From an uncultured Oscillospiraceae bacterium (GTDB lineage Bacteria > Bacillota > Clostridia > Oscillospirales > Oscillospiraceae), in assembly GCA_947629975.1 (NCBI GenBank), contig CANRFU010000003.1, positions 1 through 43,635 of the forward strand: a stretch of DNA of 43,635 bases. Reading direction: 5' to 3'. A program made the translations under genes and the position numbers. Under the pieces are notes generated by a model. It was not told where the DNA came from. It saw only the letters and a list, made by a program, of their open reading frames with translations, and ran no database searches. Each line of letters starts with the position of its first letter. Position 1 is the first letter of the stretch. Of the stretch, positions 20,377 to 28,290 are shown in pieces.

Positions 20377-20895
20377 ATGACGATCCTGTACGCGGTCCGG
20401 GGCGAGGACGGCAGAAAACTGGACTGGCACCTGCTGGCCGAGGCCTGCCGCCGGGTCTGGGGGTGGGAGGCCCTCCCCGCCGTGGAGCGCTCCCCGCGGG
20501 GGAAGCCGTTTTTCCCCGGGGAACCGGACCGCTTTTTTTCTCTCTCCCACAGCGGAGGGTACGCCCTCTGCGCCCTGTCCGACGGGCCCGTGGGGGCGGA
20601 CATCGAACTGATCCGCCCCCGGCGGGAGCGCCTCGCCGAGACCGCCCTCAGTCCCCGGGAGAAGGCCGCCTTCAGCGGCGGCTGGGGGGAGTTTTTCCGC
20701 CTCTGGACCCTGAAAGAGAGCTGGTGCAAGCGGGAGGACGTCCCCCTGTATCCGCCCCGGCTGGTGGAGACCCCGCCCCCATGCCCGCACAGAAGCTGGG
20801 CCGGGGAGGGCTGGACCGCCTCCGTGTGCTGCGACGGCGCGCCCCCGGAGGACATCCTCTGGCTGGACCTTAAAGAAATTTTAAGCAACTCTTAA
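20377..20895 (+). CDS. 4'-phosphopantetheinyl transferase superfamily protein
   Basis: FSLSHSGGYALCAL, VGADIELIRPRRE, FFRLWTLKESWCK. Confidence 0.88.
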   Translation: MTILYAVRGEDGRKLDWHLLAEACRRVWGWEALPAVERSPRGKPFFPGEPDRFFSLSHSGGYALCALSDGPVGADIELIRPRRERLAETALSPREKAAFSGGWGEFFRLWTLKESWCKREDVPLYPPRLVETPPPCPHRSWAGEGWTASVCCDGAPPEDILWLDLKEILSNS

Positions 20896-20963
20896 CGGAC
20901 TTCCCCGTTTCAACTTAAACCGCGTCTGTTACCATGGGGCCATCTTCACCAGGGAGGTGCGCC

Positions 20964-22157
20964 ATGGCGGCTTTTCGACTGATCTGCGCGGTCCTGCTCT
21001 TTGCGCTCAAGGCGTTCGGCGTCTATTTCACGGTGGTGGCGCTGTTCACCGTGCTGCCCCGCCGGAGCTTTTTCCCCGCCCCCTACCGCACCCGGTTCGC
21101 GGTGCTCGCCGCCGCCCGGAACGAGGAGGGGGTCATATCCGGATTCGTCCGAAGCGTGAAGGCCCAGAACTACCCCGCGGATCTCTTCGACGTGTTCGTC
21201 ATCCCCAACAACTGCGCCGACGACACCGAGGGGGCGGCGCTGGCCGCCGGGGCGGAGGTCATCCGCTGCAGCGGGGAGATCGCCGGCAAGGGGGACGCCC
21301 TCCGCCAGGCGTTTGCCCGGCTGATAGGCAGGGGATATGACGCTTTTGTGGTGCTGGACGCGGACAATACCTTGGCCCCGGACTATCTGGCCCGGCTCAA
21401 CGACGCCTTTGCCGCGGGGGCCGAGGTGTGCAAGAGCCGCATGAGGACCGCCAACCCATACGCCTCCCCGGTGGCGGGGTGCTACGGCCTGTTCAACGCC
21501 TCCATGGATCTGGTATGGAACCGGCCCCGGGCGGCCCTGGGGCTGTCCGCCAAGCTGGTGGGCACCGGCTTCGCCGTAAAACGGGAGGTGCTGGAGCGGC
21601 TGGGCGGCTGGAACACCGTCACCATCGCGGAGGACTGTGAGTTCGCCTCCCAGCTGGCCCAGGCGGGGATCCGGGTGACCTGGGTGCCCGACGCGGTGAA
21701 CTACGACGAGGCGCCCACCGGGTTCCTGGTCTCCCTTCACCAGCGGAAGCGCTGGATCAGCGGCATCATGCAGGTGGCCAAGCTCCGCCTGGGGGAGCTG
21801 CTGCGGGCGGAATGCCCCGCGCCCAGGCTCCGCGCCGATATGACCATGTTCCTTCTGCTGCCCTTCTCCCAGGGGATCGCCGCCCTGCTGACGGCGGCCC
21901 TGTTCCTGACGGGGGGCGCCGCCGCCCTGCCGGCCGTCCTGGGCGGGCTGGCCCTGTCGTACTTAGGGGGCGCGGGGGCGGGGGCGGCGCTGGCCCTCTG
22001 CGGCGGCTATGACCTGGCCGGGATGGCGCCCGCCATCCTGTTCTTCCCCGTCTTCACCGCCTCCTGGGCGCCCATCCAGGCGCTCTCCCTGTTCCGCGAC
22101 ACCCGCCGCTGGACCCCCATCGTCCACCGGGGGACCGTCCCCGCGGCGGTGGAATGA
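20964..22157 (+). CDS. Membrane glycosyltransferase family 2
   Basis: AARNEEGVISGFVRSVKAQNYP, VVLDADNTLAPDYL, IAEDCEFASQLAQ, QRKRWISG; GGGAGGTG RBS. Confidence 0.9.
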   Translation: MAAFRLICAVLLFALKAFGVYFTVVALFTVLPRRSFFPAPYRTRFAVLAAARNEEGVISGFVRSVKAQNYPADLFDVFVIPNNCADDTEGAALAAGAEVIRCSGEIAGKGDALRQAFARLIGRGYDAFVVLDADNTLAPDYLARLNDAFAAGAEVCKSRMRTANPYASPVAGCYGLFNASMDLVWNRPRAALGLSAKLVGTGFAVKREVLERLGGWNTVTIAEDCEFASQLAQAGIRVTWVPDAVNYDEAPTGFLVSLHQRKRWISGIMQVAKLRLGELLRAECPAPRLRADMTMFLLLPFSQGIAALLTAALFLTGGAAALPAVLGGLALSYLGGAGAGAALALCGGYDLAGMAPAILFFPVFTASWAPIQALSLFRDTRRWTPIVHRGTVPAAVE

Positions 22158-22259
22158 CAGAAAATTTGATCCGCACCGTTGCCCGCTTTTGTGCATATAC
22201 TGACCTGTAAGTGGGGAATACTTGACCCCAATGGTCTGAGACAAAAAAGGAGCGGCGGT

Positions 22260-22352
22260 ATGAGACAATGTCACATGGACCCCGACGTTCGCCCTCAGGA
22301 CGTGGACGACCTGATCTTCGGTCAGGACGGCCCCCGGGTGAGCGAGCGGTGA
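22260..22352 (+). CDS. Putative 30-aa small protein MRQCHMDPDVRPQDVDDLIFGQDGPRVSER
   Basis: ATG preceded by AAAAAAGGAG RBS; terminated by TGA 11 nt upstream of a rho-independent terminator; below the ORF-track length cutoff. Confidence 0.55.
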   Translation: MRQCHMDPDVRPQDVDDLIFGQDGPRVSER

Positions 22353-22362
22353 GCGGGGCGTG

Positions 22363-22391
22363 AAAAGGGGCTGCGAAAGCGGCTCCTTTTT
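22363..22391 (+). terminator. Rho-independent terminator after the small ORF
   Basis: AAAAGGGGCTGC-GAAA-GCGGCTCCTTTTT (two G-U pairs) with T-tract. Confidence 0.8.
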
Positions 22392-22413
22392 GACTGTCTC
22401 CGCAACTTTCTCC

Positions 22414-22442
22414 TTTACAACCGGCCGCCGGTTCTATATAAT
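22414..22442 (+). promoter_or_regulatory. prfB promoter with perfect palindrome in the spacer
   Basis: TTTACA-17 nt-TATAAT; AACCGGC-C-GCCGGTT at 22419-22433. Confidence 0.8.
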
Positions 22443-22477
22443 ATATGGGACAAATCAAGCCAAATGAGGGAATTCTT

Positions 22478-23602
22478 ATGATCGTGCAATTTGAGGAGTA
22501 CAAGACGAAGCTGAACGCCCTGAGGCCCGAGCTGGAGCTGCTGGGCCAGTCCCTGGATTTGGAGGGGGCCGAGCGGGAGCTGGACGAGCTGCGGGCCCAG
22601 TCCGCCTCCGACGGGTTCTGGAACGACGTGGAGAAGGCCAAAAAAGTCCAGCAGCGGATCAGCCGCCTGGAGGACAAGACCGCCTCCCAGCAGAAGCGGA
22701 TGAACCAGTTGGACGACCTGCTGACCCTGTGCGAGATGGGCCAGGAGGAGGAGGACGAGTCCTTGGTGCCCGAGGTGGAGGAGGGCTTTGCCCGGCTGGA
22801 GAACGAGATCGCCACCGCCCGGCTGGACACCCTGCTGTCCGGGGAGTATGACGGCTCCCCCGCCATCGTGTCCCTCCAGGCCGGGGCCGGCGGCACCGAG
22901 GCCCAGGACTGGGCCCAGATGCTCTACCGGATGTACACCCGCTGGGCGGAGCGCCACGGCTACACCTATACCATCCTGGACTACCAGGAAGGGGACGAGG
23001 CTGGGATCAAGTCCGCTGCCATCCGGGTGGAGGGGGACAACGCCTACGGCCACCTCAAGAGCGAGCACGGCGTCCACCGGCTGGTGCGCATCTCCCCCTT
23101 TGACGCCAACGCCCGACGTCAGACCTCCTTCGCCGCCGTGGAGGTCATGCCCGAGCTGGACGACAGCGTGGAGGTGGACATCCGGGAGGAGGACATCGAG
23201 ATGCAGGTGTACCGCTCCTCCGGCGCCGGCGGCCAGCATATCAACAAGACCTCCTCCGCCGTGCGGCTTATCCACAAGCCCACCGGCGTGGTGGTGTCCT
23301 GCCAGACGGAGCGGTCCCAGTTCCAGAACCGGGAGACCTGCATGAAGATGCTCCGCTCCAAGCTAATGCAGATCAAGGAGCAGGAGCACCTGGACAAGAT
23401 CTCCGACATCAAGGGGGCCCAGCTGAAGATCGAGTGGGGCAGCCAGATCCGCTCCTATGTGTTCATGCCCTACCAGCTGGTGAAGGACAACCGCACCGCC
23501 TATGAGACCTCCAACGTGAACGGGGTCATGGACGGGGATCTGGACGGGTTCATCAACGCCTATCTGACCGCGGCGGCCACGGGGACCTGGGCCGGCAAGT
23601 AA
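22478..23602 (+). CDS. prfB: Peptide chain release factor 2, single continuous frame
   Basis: GAGGTEAQDWAQML, YRSSGAGGQHINKTSSAVRL (GGQ motif); SLDLEG region in frame with no internal UGA. Confidence 0.96.
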   Translation: MIVQFEEYKTKLNALRPELELLGQSLDLEGAERELDELRAQSASDGFWNDVEKAKKVQQRISRLEDKTASQQKRMNQLDDLLTLCEMGQEEEDESLVPEVEEGFARLENEIATARLDTLLSGEYDGSPAIVSLQAGAGGTEAQDWAQMLYRMYTRWAERHGYTYTILDYQEGDEAGIKSAAIRVEGDNAYGHLKSEHGVHRLVRISPFDANARRQTSFAAVEVMPELDDSVEVDIREEDIEMQVYRSSGAGGQHINKTSSAVRLIHKPTGVVVSCQTERSQFQNRETCMKMLRSKLMQIKEQEHLDKISDIKGAQLKIEWGSQIRSYVFMPYQLVKDNRTAYETSNVNGVMDGDLDGFINAYLTAAATGTWAGK

Positions 23603-23613
23603 ATACTGACAAA

Positions 23614-23646
23614 AAGGCGGCCCTCCCAGTTCGGGAGGGCCGCCTT
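23614..23646. terminator. Terminator hairpin between convergent prfB and the membrane protein
   Basis: AAGGCGGCCCTCCC-AGTTC-GGGAGGGCCGCCTT. Confidence 0.8.
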
Positions 23647-23653
23647 GCGCTGT

Positions 23654-24976
23654 CTATCGTCCCAGTATGCTGTCCACGCCGTAGTATTTCGCCATGGACG
23701 AGTTGGGCCAGGTGTCCGGCGTGTCGTCGGCAAGATCCCGCAGGCCGTAGAAGGCGCTGTATTCCGTGGAGGGCCATATCCGATCCAGCACCAGTTCGGT
23801 CTCCCCGGCGGCCTTGTATTCCGCGATGACCGTCTCCCGGTAGCGGAAGTCGAGCCAGGTCCGGAGGATGTCCCCGCAGCCCGATACCAGGGAGAACAGG
23901 AACACCACGGCCAGCACAGCCCCCGCGCAGGCGCGCGGGACCCGGAACCGGGCCCCGGACAGGCCGTCGGCCAAAAGGCCGACGGCAGCCGTCAGCAGCA
24001 GGACGGTGGTACACATACAGCGCTCCTCGTAGTACTGGGCCACGATGAGCATATAGTTGGCCGCCACCGCGCCCGCCGCCAGCGCCAGGGACAGCGCCAG
24101 CCGCTCCGGAGGCAGCTTCGCGTACAGACCCAGGACGAAGGCCACCGCCCAGGCCAGCAGCAGAGGCAGGCAGTGGTCCCGGAGCATGACGGTGGAGCGC
24201 AGGAAATTGTCCAGCAGGGTGCCCAGCGTCATGGCTCCCGTCTTGGCGCTCAGTTCGGCGGGCATCATCAGCATGATCCCGAAGCCGGCCAGTCCGATGA
24301 CCACCGGCAGCCACAGCCAGCACCTCAGCCCGCCCTTTTTCATCAGCGGGCAGAGCAGCAGCAGGCTGGCGGCCAGCAGGAGCCCGATGAAGGAGGTGAT
24401 CTCGGTATACATCCCGAAGGGGAGGGAAAACAGGCAGAACAGGATCTTCTGCCACGCCTTGGTAAGCAATTCCCGGCCATAGTAGAATCGGAACACGAAA
24501 GGGGAGAGGTAGATCAGCCCCCACAGCAGGGCCCAGAGATAGTTCACCGAGCCGATCTGCCACAGACACACCTGCCCGAAGGCGGGCAGGAAGTACCAGA
24601 AGGCGGCGCAGAGGGCCAAAAACAGCAGGAGGTTTTCCTTCCCGTCCATGACGCACAGCCGGTAGAGCAGATACATCAGGGTCGTGTATACAAAGGCGTT
24701 GACCGCGCCGAACACCGGCTTGGGAAACAGCATGAACAGCTGCCCGAAGAAATGGCTCACCACCCGGCCGTTCATGCAGAAGCAGTGGACGTACATGGAT
24801 TGGAGCACCGCCCCCAGGCTGTCCAGCCGCGTCTTGTCGGCGAAACTGAACATATAGACGTAGTCGTCCGCCACATAGGGGGTCAGGCAGTTGAGCAGGA
24901 ACAGAAACAGGAACAGAAGCCCACCGAAGGCCCATACGGCCGTTCTGGACCGGTTGAGGCGCAGCAGCTTATCCAT
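23654..24976 (-). CDS. Polytopic membrane protein, DUF6056/GT-C-like glycosyltransferase
   Basis: Multiple TM segments; early loop TPYVADDYVYMF with acidic pair typical of GT-C folds; overlaps the GtrA gene. Confidence 0.72.
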   Translation of the reverse strand: MDKLLRLNRSRTAVWAFGGLLFLFLFLLNCLTPYVADDYVYMFSFADKTRLDSLGAVLQSMYVHCFCMNGRVVSHFFGQLFMLFPKPVFGAVNAFVYTTLMYLLYRLCVMDGKENLLLFLALCAAFWYFLPAFGQVCLWQIGSVNYLWALLWGLIYLSPFVFRFYYGRELLTKAWQKILFCLFSLPFGMYTEITSFIGLLLAASLLLLCPLMKKGGLRCWLWLPVVIGLAGFGIMLMMPAELSAKTGAMTLGTLLDNFLRSTVMLRDHCLPLLLAWAVAFVLGLYAKLPPERLALSLALAAGAVAANYMLIVAQYYEERCMCTTVLLLTAAVGLLADGLSGARFRVPRACAGAVLAVVFLFSLVSGCGDILRTWLDFRYRETVIAEYKAAGETELVLDRIWPSTEYSAFYGLRDLADDTPDTWPNSSMAKYYGVDSILGR

Positions 24977-25430
24977 CGGCGTTCTCCTTGTTTTCGGGCT
25001 GGGATCCCCCGCCGTCCTCCTCCCGGAAGGCGAAGAAACGCTGGCCGAAGTAGTTCAGCCCCACGAAGAGCACCATGCCGGTGAGCATGGCCACGTTGTC
25101 CTGGATGGTCTGGCCGGCGCCGGACAGCGCCAGGCGCACCAGCGGCCGGGCCACGCCATAGGCGATGGCATAGCAGACGGCGATGTTGATGATGAACCGC
25201 ACCGCCGTCTTTTTGTGGGAGGCCTGGTTGTGGAAGGTAAAGCGCTTATTGAGGAAATAGCTGAGGATACTGCCGAAGACGTAGTTGGCGGCGGTGGAGA
25301 TCCAATAGTTCAGGTGGAGCAGGTTATAGGCCAGGAACATGACGGCGGTGCCGAACAGGGTGTTGACCACCCCCACCGCCAGAAAGGTGAGGAAAGTCCG
25401 GTCGAACAGCTTTTCAAACAGCTTTTTCAT
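24969..25430 (-). CDS. GtrA-family membrane protein (putative polyprenyl-sugar flippase)
   Basis: FLAVGVVNTLFGTAVMFLAYNLL, NYVFGSILSYFLNKRFTF. Confidence 0.9.
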   Translation of the reverse strand: MKKLFEKLFDRTFLTFLAVGVVNTLFGTAVMFLAYNLLHLNYWISTAANYVFGSILSYFLNKRFTFHNQASHKKTAVRFIINIAVCYAIAYGVARPLVRLALSGAGQTIQDNVAMLTGMVLFVGLNYFGQRFFAFREEDGGGSQPENKENADG

Positions 25431-26349
25431 GGCGTACACCACACTCTTCCGCGATGATGTATTTTGGGCGGCCGTTGACCTGCCGGAGGATGCGGGCCAC
25501 ATAGAGGCCCAGGATACCCATGCAGACCAGCAGGCAGCCCGCCGCCAGCAGGTCGAGGACGGCGAAGAGGGTCAGCCAGCCGGCGGAGGCCCCGCCTGAC
25601 GCCAGCATGATGACGGCGAGGAGCGCCGTCAGCGGCAGCAGGACGCAGCCCAGCGCCGTGGCGATGTGCAGCGGGGCGGAGGAGAAAGAGGTCACGCTGG
25701 ACACGGCATAGCGGAACAGCGCGGCGATGGACCACTTGGAGGCCCCCGCCACCCGCTCCGCCACGGAGAACTCCACCGCGGTCCGCTTGAAGCCCACCCA
25801 GGAGGACAGGCCCCGGAAGAACACCTCCCGCTCCGGAATGGAAAGCAGGGTGTCCATCACCTCGCGGTCCAGCAGGCGGAAGTCGGAGGAGCGGCGCATG
25901 TCCAGCCCCGCCGTCCTGCTGATAACGGCGTAGAACAGCCCGGCGCACAGGCGGTACAGGGGGGACTCCCTGCCCCGCTCCGCCTTGACGCCCTCCACCA
26001 CCTGCCAGCCGGACTGCCACAGGCGGTACATCTCCGGCAGCACCTGCGGCGGGTGCTGGAGGTCGCAGTCCATCACGGCGCAGCAGTCCCCCGCCGCCCG
26101 GCTCAGGCCGGCGAAGATGGCCGGGTCCTTGCCGAAGTTCCGGGAGAAGGACACCCCCCGGATCCTGGGATCGGCGGCGGACAGCTTTTGGATCAGGGGC
26201 CAGGTGCCGTCCTTTGAGCCGTCGTCCACATAGATGAGTTCAAAGGGGATGCCCGCCCCCTCCAGCGCCTCCGTGATGGCGGCGGCGGAGGCGGGGAGGG
26301 CTGCCTCCTCATTATAGGCGGGGACGATGACCGATAACAGTCCCTTCAA
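25414..26349 (-). CDS. Glycosyltransferase family 2, polyprenyl-phosphate sugar transferase type (DPM1/CsbB-like)
   Basis: SVIVPAYNEEAALP, YVDDGSKDGTWPLIQ, FSRNFGKDPAIFAGL, CAVMDCDLQHPPQVLPEMY plus two C-terminal TM helices; TTG start with GAGAGGAGCGGAG RBS. Confidence 0.93.
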   Translation of the reverse strand: MKGLLSVIVPAYNEEAALPASAAAITEALEGAGIPFELIYVDDGSKDGTWPLIQKLSAADPRIRGVSFSRNFGKDPAIFAGLSRAAGDCCAVMDCDLQHPPQVLPEMYRLWQSGWQVVEGVKAERGRESPLYRLCAGLFYAVISRTAGLDMRRSSDFRLLDREVMDTLLSIPEREVFFRGLSSWVGFKRTAVEFSVAERVAGASKWSIAALFRYAVSSVTSFSSAPLHIATALGCVLLPLTALLAVIMLASGGASAGWLTLFAVLDLLAAGCLLVCMGILGLYVARILRQVNGRPKYIIAEECGVRHEKAV

Positions 26350-26371
26350 AGTGCTCCGCTCCTCTCTTTCG

Positions 26372-27406
26372 TCACGGGTGGCGGATGTCCAGCGCCCAGG
26401 CGGGCACCTCCTCCTCATACACGTCCAGACCGTTCACCAGCTCCAGCACGGCCTCGTCGTCCAGCTCGTAATAGGGGCTCACCCAGTCCCCGGGCAGCAC
26501 GGCGGAGGACAGGTCGGTATCCAGATCCATGCCGATGGCCTGGGTGGCGAACCACACCATATCGGACAGGGGCATATCGCTCTCCACGTAGGTGTTCAGC
26601 ACGTTGATGAGATCGGTGACCTTGGTCACGTTGGACAGGGTGATGGTCTGCTTCACCAGCGCCGCCAGGAACTTCCGCTGGGTCTGGCCGCGGCCGATGT
26701 CGGCGTTGGGGTAGCAGTTGCGGCACCGCATGACCCCCAGGGCGTCATTGCCGTTCAGCAGCTGATAGCCCTTGGAGATGTGGATATGCAGGTTCTGGAG
26801 GGGGTCGTCGTAGTTCATGTCCACCGGGACGTCAAAATAGACGCCGCCGATCTTCTCCACAATGGCCTTGAAGGCGTAGGTGTCCACCTCCACGTACCGG
26901 TCCACCGGCAGCGCCAGCATATGGGACACGGTCTCCATCAGCAGGGACACGCCGCCGACGCCCTGGACGGTGTTGATCTTCCGGTCCTTGCCGTCCACAT
27001 GGACCACCGTGTCCCGGGGGATGGACACCAGCGAGGCGGTCTTGGCCCCGGTGTCGAACACCCCGAGCATGATGGTGTCGGTGCCGCCTATGTCCGCCGA
27101 ACCGACCAGCAGACAGGTGAATACGCCGTCCCGCCGGTTCAGCACCGTGCCCTGGGAGGTGGGTTCCGGCTCCTCGGACGCGGGGACGGCGCTGGGGGCA
27201 GCCTCCGGCGGCCGGGTCACCGGCGGGTCGCTGGGGGGTTCGATGACGATCTGGGAGTCCACCGTGGGGGCGATGAAATGGAGCGCCGCAAAGCCGATCA
27301 CGATGACCAGCGAAAAGGCGAACACCACGATGTACAGCCCTCTGAAAAAGCTCTGAACGGCGGAGCGCTTGCTGCGCTTCCCGGGAGCGGTTTTTTTCTT
27401 TGCCAT
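26372..27406 (-). CDS. LytR-CpsA-Psr (LCP) family cell-wall ligase
   Basis: GTDTIMLGVFDTGAKTASLVSIPRDTVVHVDGKDRKINTVQGVGG and DALGVMRCRNCYPNADIGRGQTQRKFLAAL. Confidence 0.93.
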   Translation of the reverse strand: MAKKKTAPGKRSKRSAVQSFFRGLYIVVFAFSLVIVIGFAALHFIAPTVDSQIVIEPPSDPPVTRPPEAAPSAVPASEEPEPTSQGTVLNRRDGVFTCLLVGSADIGGTDTIMLGVFDTGAKTASLVSIPRDTVVHVDGKDRKINTVQGVGGVSLLMETVSHMLALPVDRYVEVDTYAFKAIVEKIGGVYFDVPVDMNYDDPLQNLHIHISKGYQLLNGNDALGVMRCRNCYPNADIGRGQTQRKFLAALVKQTITLSNVTKVTDLINVLNTYVESDMPLSDMVWFATQAIGMDLDTDLSSAVLPGDWVSPYYELDDEAVLELVNGLDVYEEEVPAWALDIRHP

Positions 27407-27549
27407 GCCAGGTCCTCTCTGTCTGTGGAAACTGTGAGGCGGCGAAAGGCCGCTTTTCCTCATTATGTCAACTTGAGCCAAAATAGTATATCCGACTGCC
27501 CGGAAAAAAACAAGTACAAAGTGTAAATTTTTTTGGGCACACTACCATA

Positions 27550-27602
27550 TTGACTTCCCACGGGCCACTGCTATAATAAAAGTGTATCAAATGATACACT
27601 TT
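27550..27602 (+). promoter_or_regulatory. Promoter plus perfect palindromic operator for the Crp/Fnr-ABC operon
   Basis: TTGACT-16 nt-TATAAT (27550-27577) then AAAGTGTATCA-AA-TGATACACTTT (27579-27602). Confidence 0.88.
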
Positions 27603-27613
27603 GGAGGTTTGCC

Positions 27614-28270
27614 ATGGAACGGGACTGGGCCGCGAACCACCCCCTGTTCGCGGGCGTGGATGAAAAACTGCTGGAGGCGGCGCTGTCCGCCGCCGAGGCA
27701 CTGTCTTTTCCCAAGGGTGAGACCATCTACACCCAAGGCCGGTTCCGCCGGTGCCTGGGGGTGCTGATCGAGGGCAGGGTCCGGGTGGAGAAGGGCGCGC
27801 TGTCCATGTCCGTGCTGAAGACCGGCGACCTGTTCGGAGCGGCGGCGCTGTTCTCCGGCGGGGCGGACTACCCCACCACCCTCACCGCCCAGACCGCCTG
27901 CCGGATCCTGCTCATCCCCCAGGAGGGGGTGCGGCGGCTCATCCGGGAGGACGGCGGCTTTGCCGAGCGGTACGTGACCTACCTGTCCGGCCGGATCCGG
28001 TTCCTCACCGGGCGGCTGGGGGCGCTGTCCGCCGCCTCCGCCGAGGGCAGGCTGGCCCAGTACCTGCTGGCCAACTGCGGGGAGGACGGGGCGCTCACCC
28101 TGTCCTCCGCTCAGCTCTGCCGGCGCATCGGCGTGGGTCGGGCCACTCTCTACCGGGCCTTCGAGGCCCTGGAGGGGGAGGGGGCCATCGCCCGGGAGGG
28201 CAAGACCATCCGCGTGACCGGCCGGGAAAAGCTGCGCGCCGCCCTGAACGGCCGCGCCTCCCATCCCTGA
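27614..28270 (+). CDS. Crp/Fnr-family transcriptional regulator
   Basis: N-terminal cNMP-like domain (FPKGETIYTQGRFRRCLGVLIEGRVRV) and C-terminal HTH (SSAQLCRRIGVGRATLYRAFEAL). Confidence 0.9.
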   Translation: MERDWAANHPLFAGVDEKLLEAALSAAEALSFPKGETIYTQGRFRRCLGVLIEGRVRVEKGALSMSVLKTGDLFGAAALFSGGADYPTTLTAQTACRILLIPQEGVRRLIREDGGFAERYVTYLSGRIRFLTGRLGALSAASAEGRLAQYLLANCGEDGALTLSSAQLCRRIGVGRATLYRAFEALEGEGAIAREGKTIRVTGREKLRAALNGRASHP

Positions 28271-28290
28271 AAAAGAAAGGAACGATCTCT

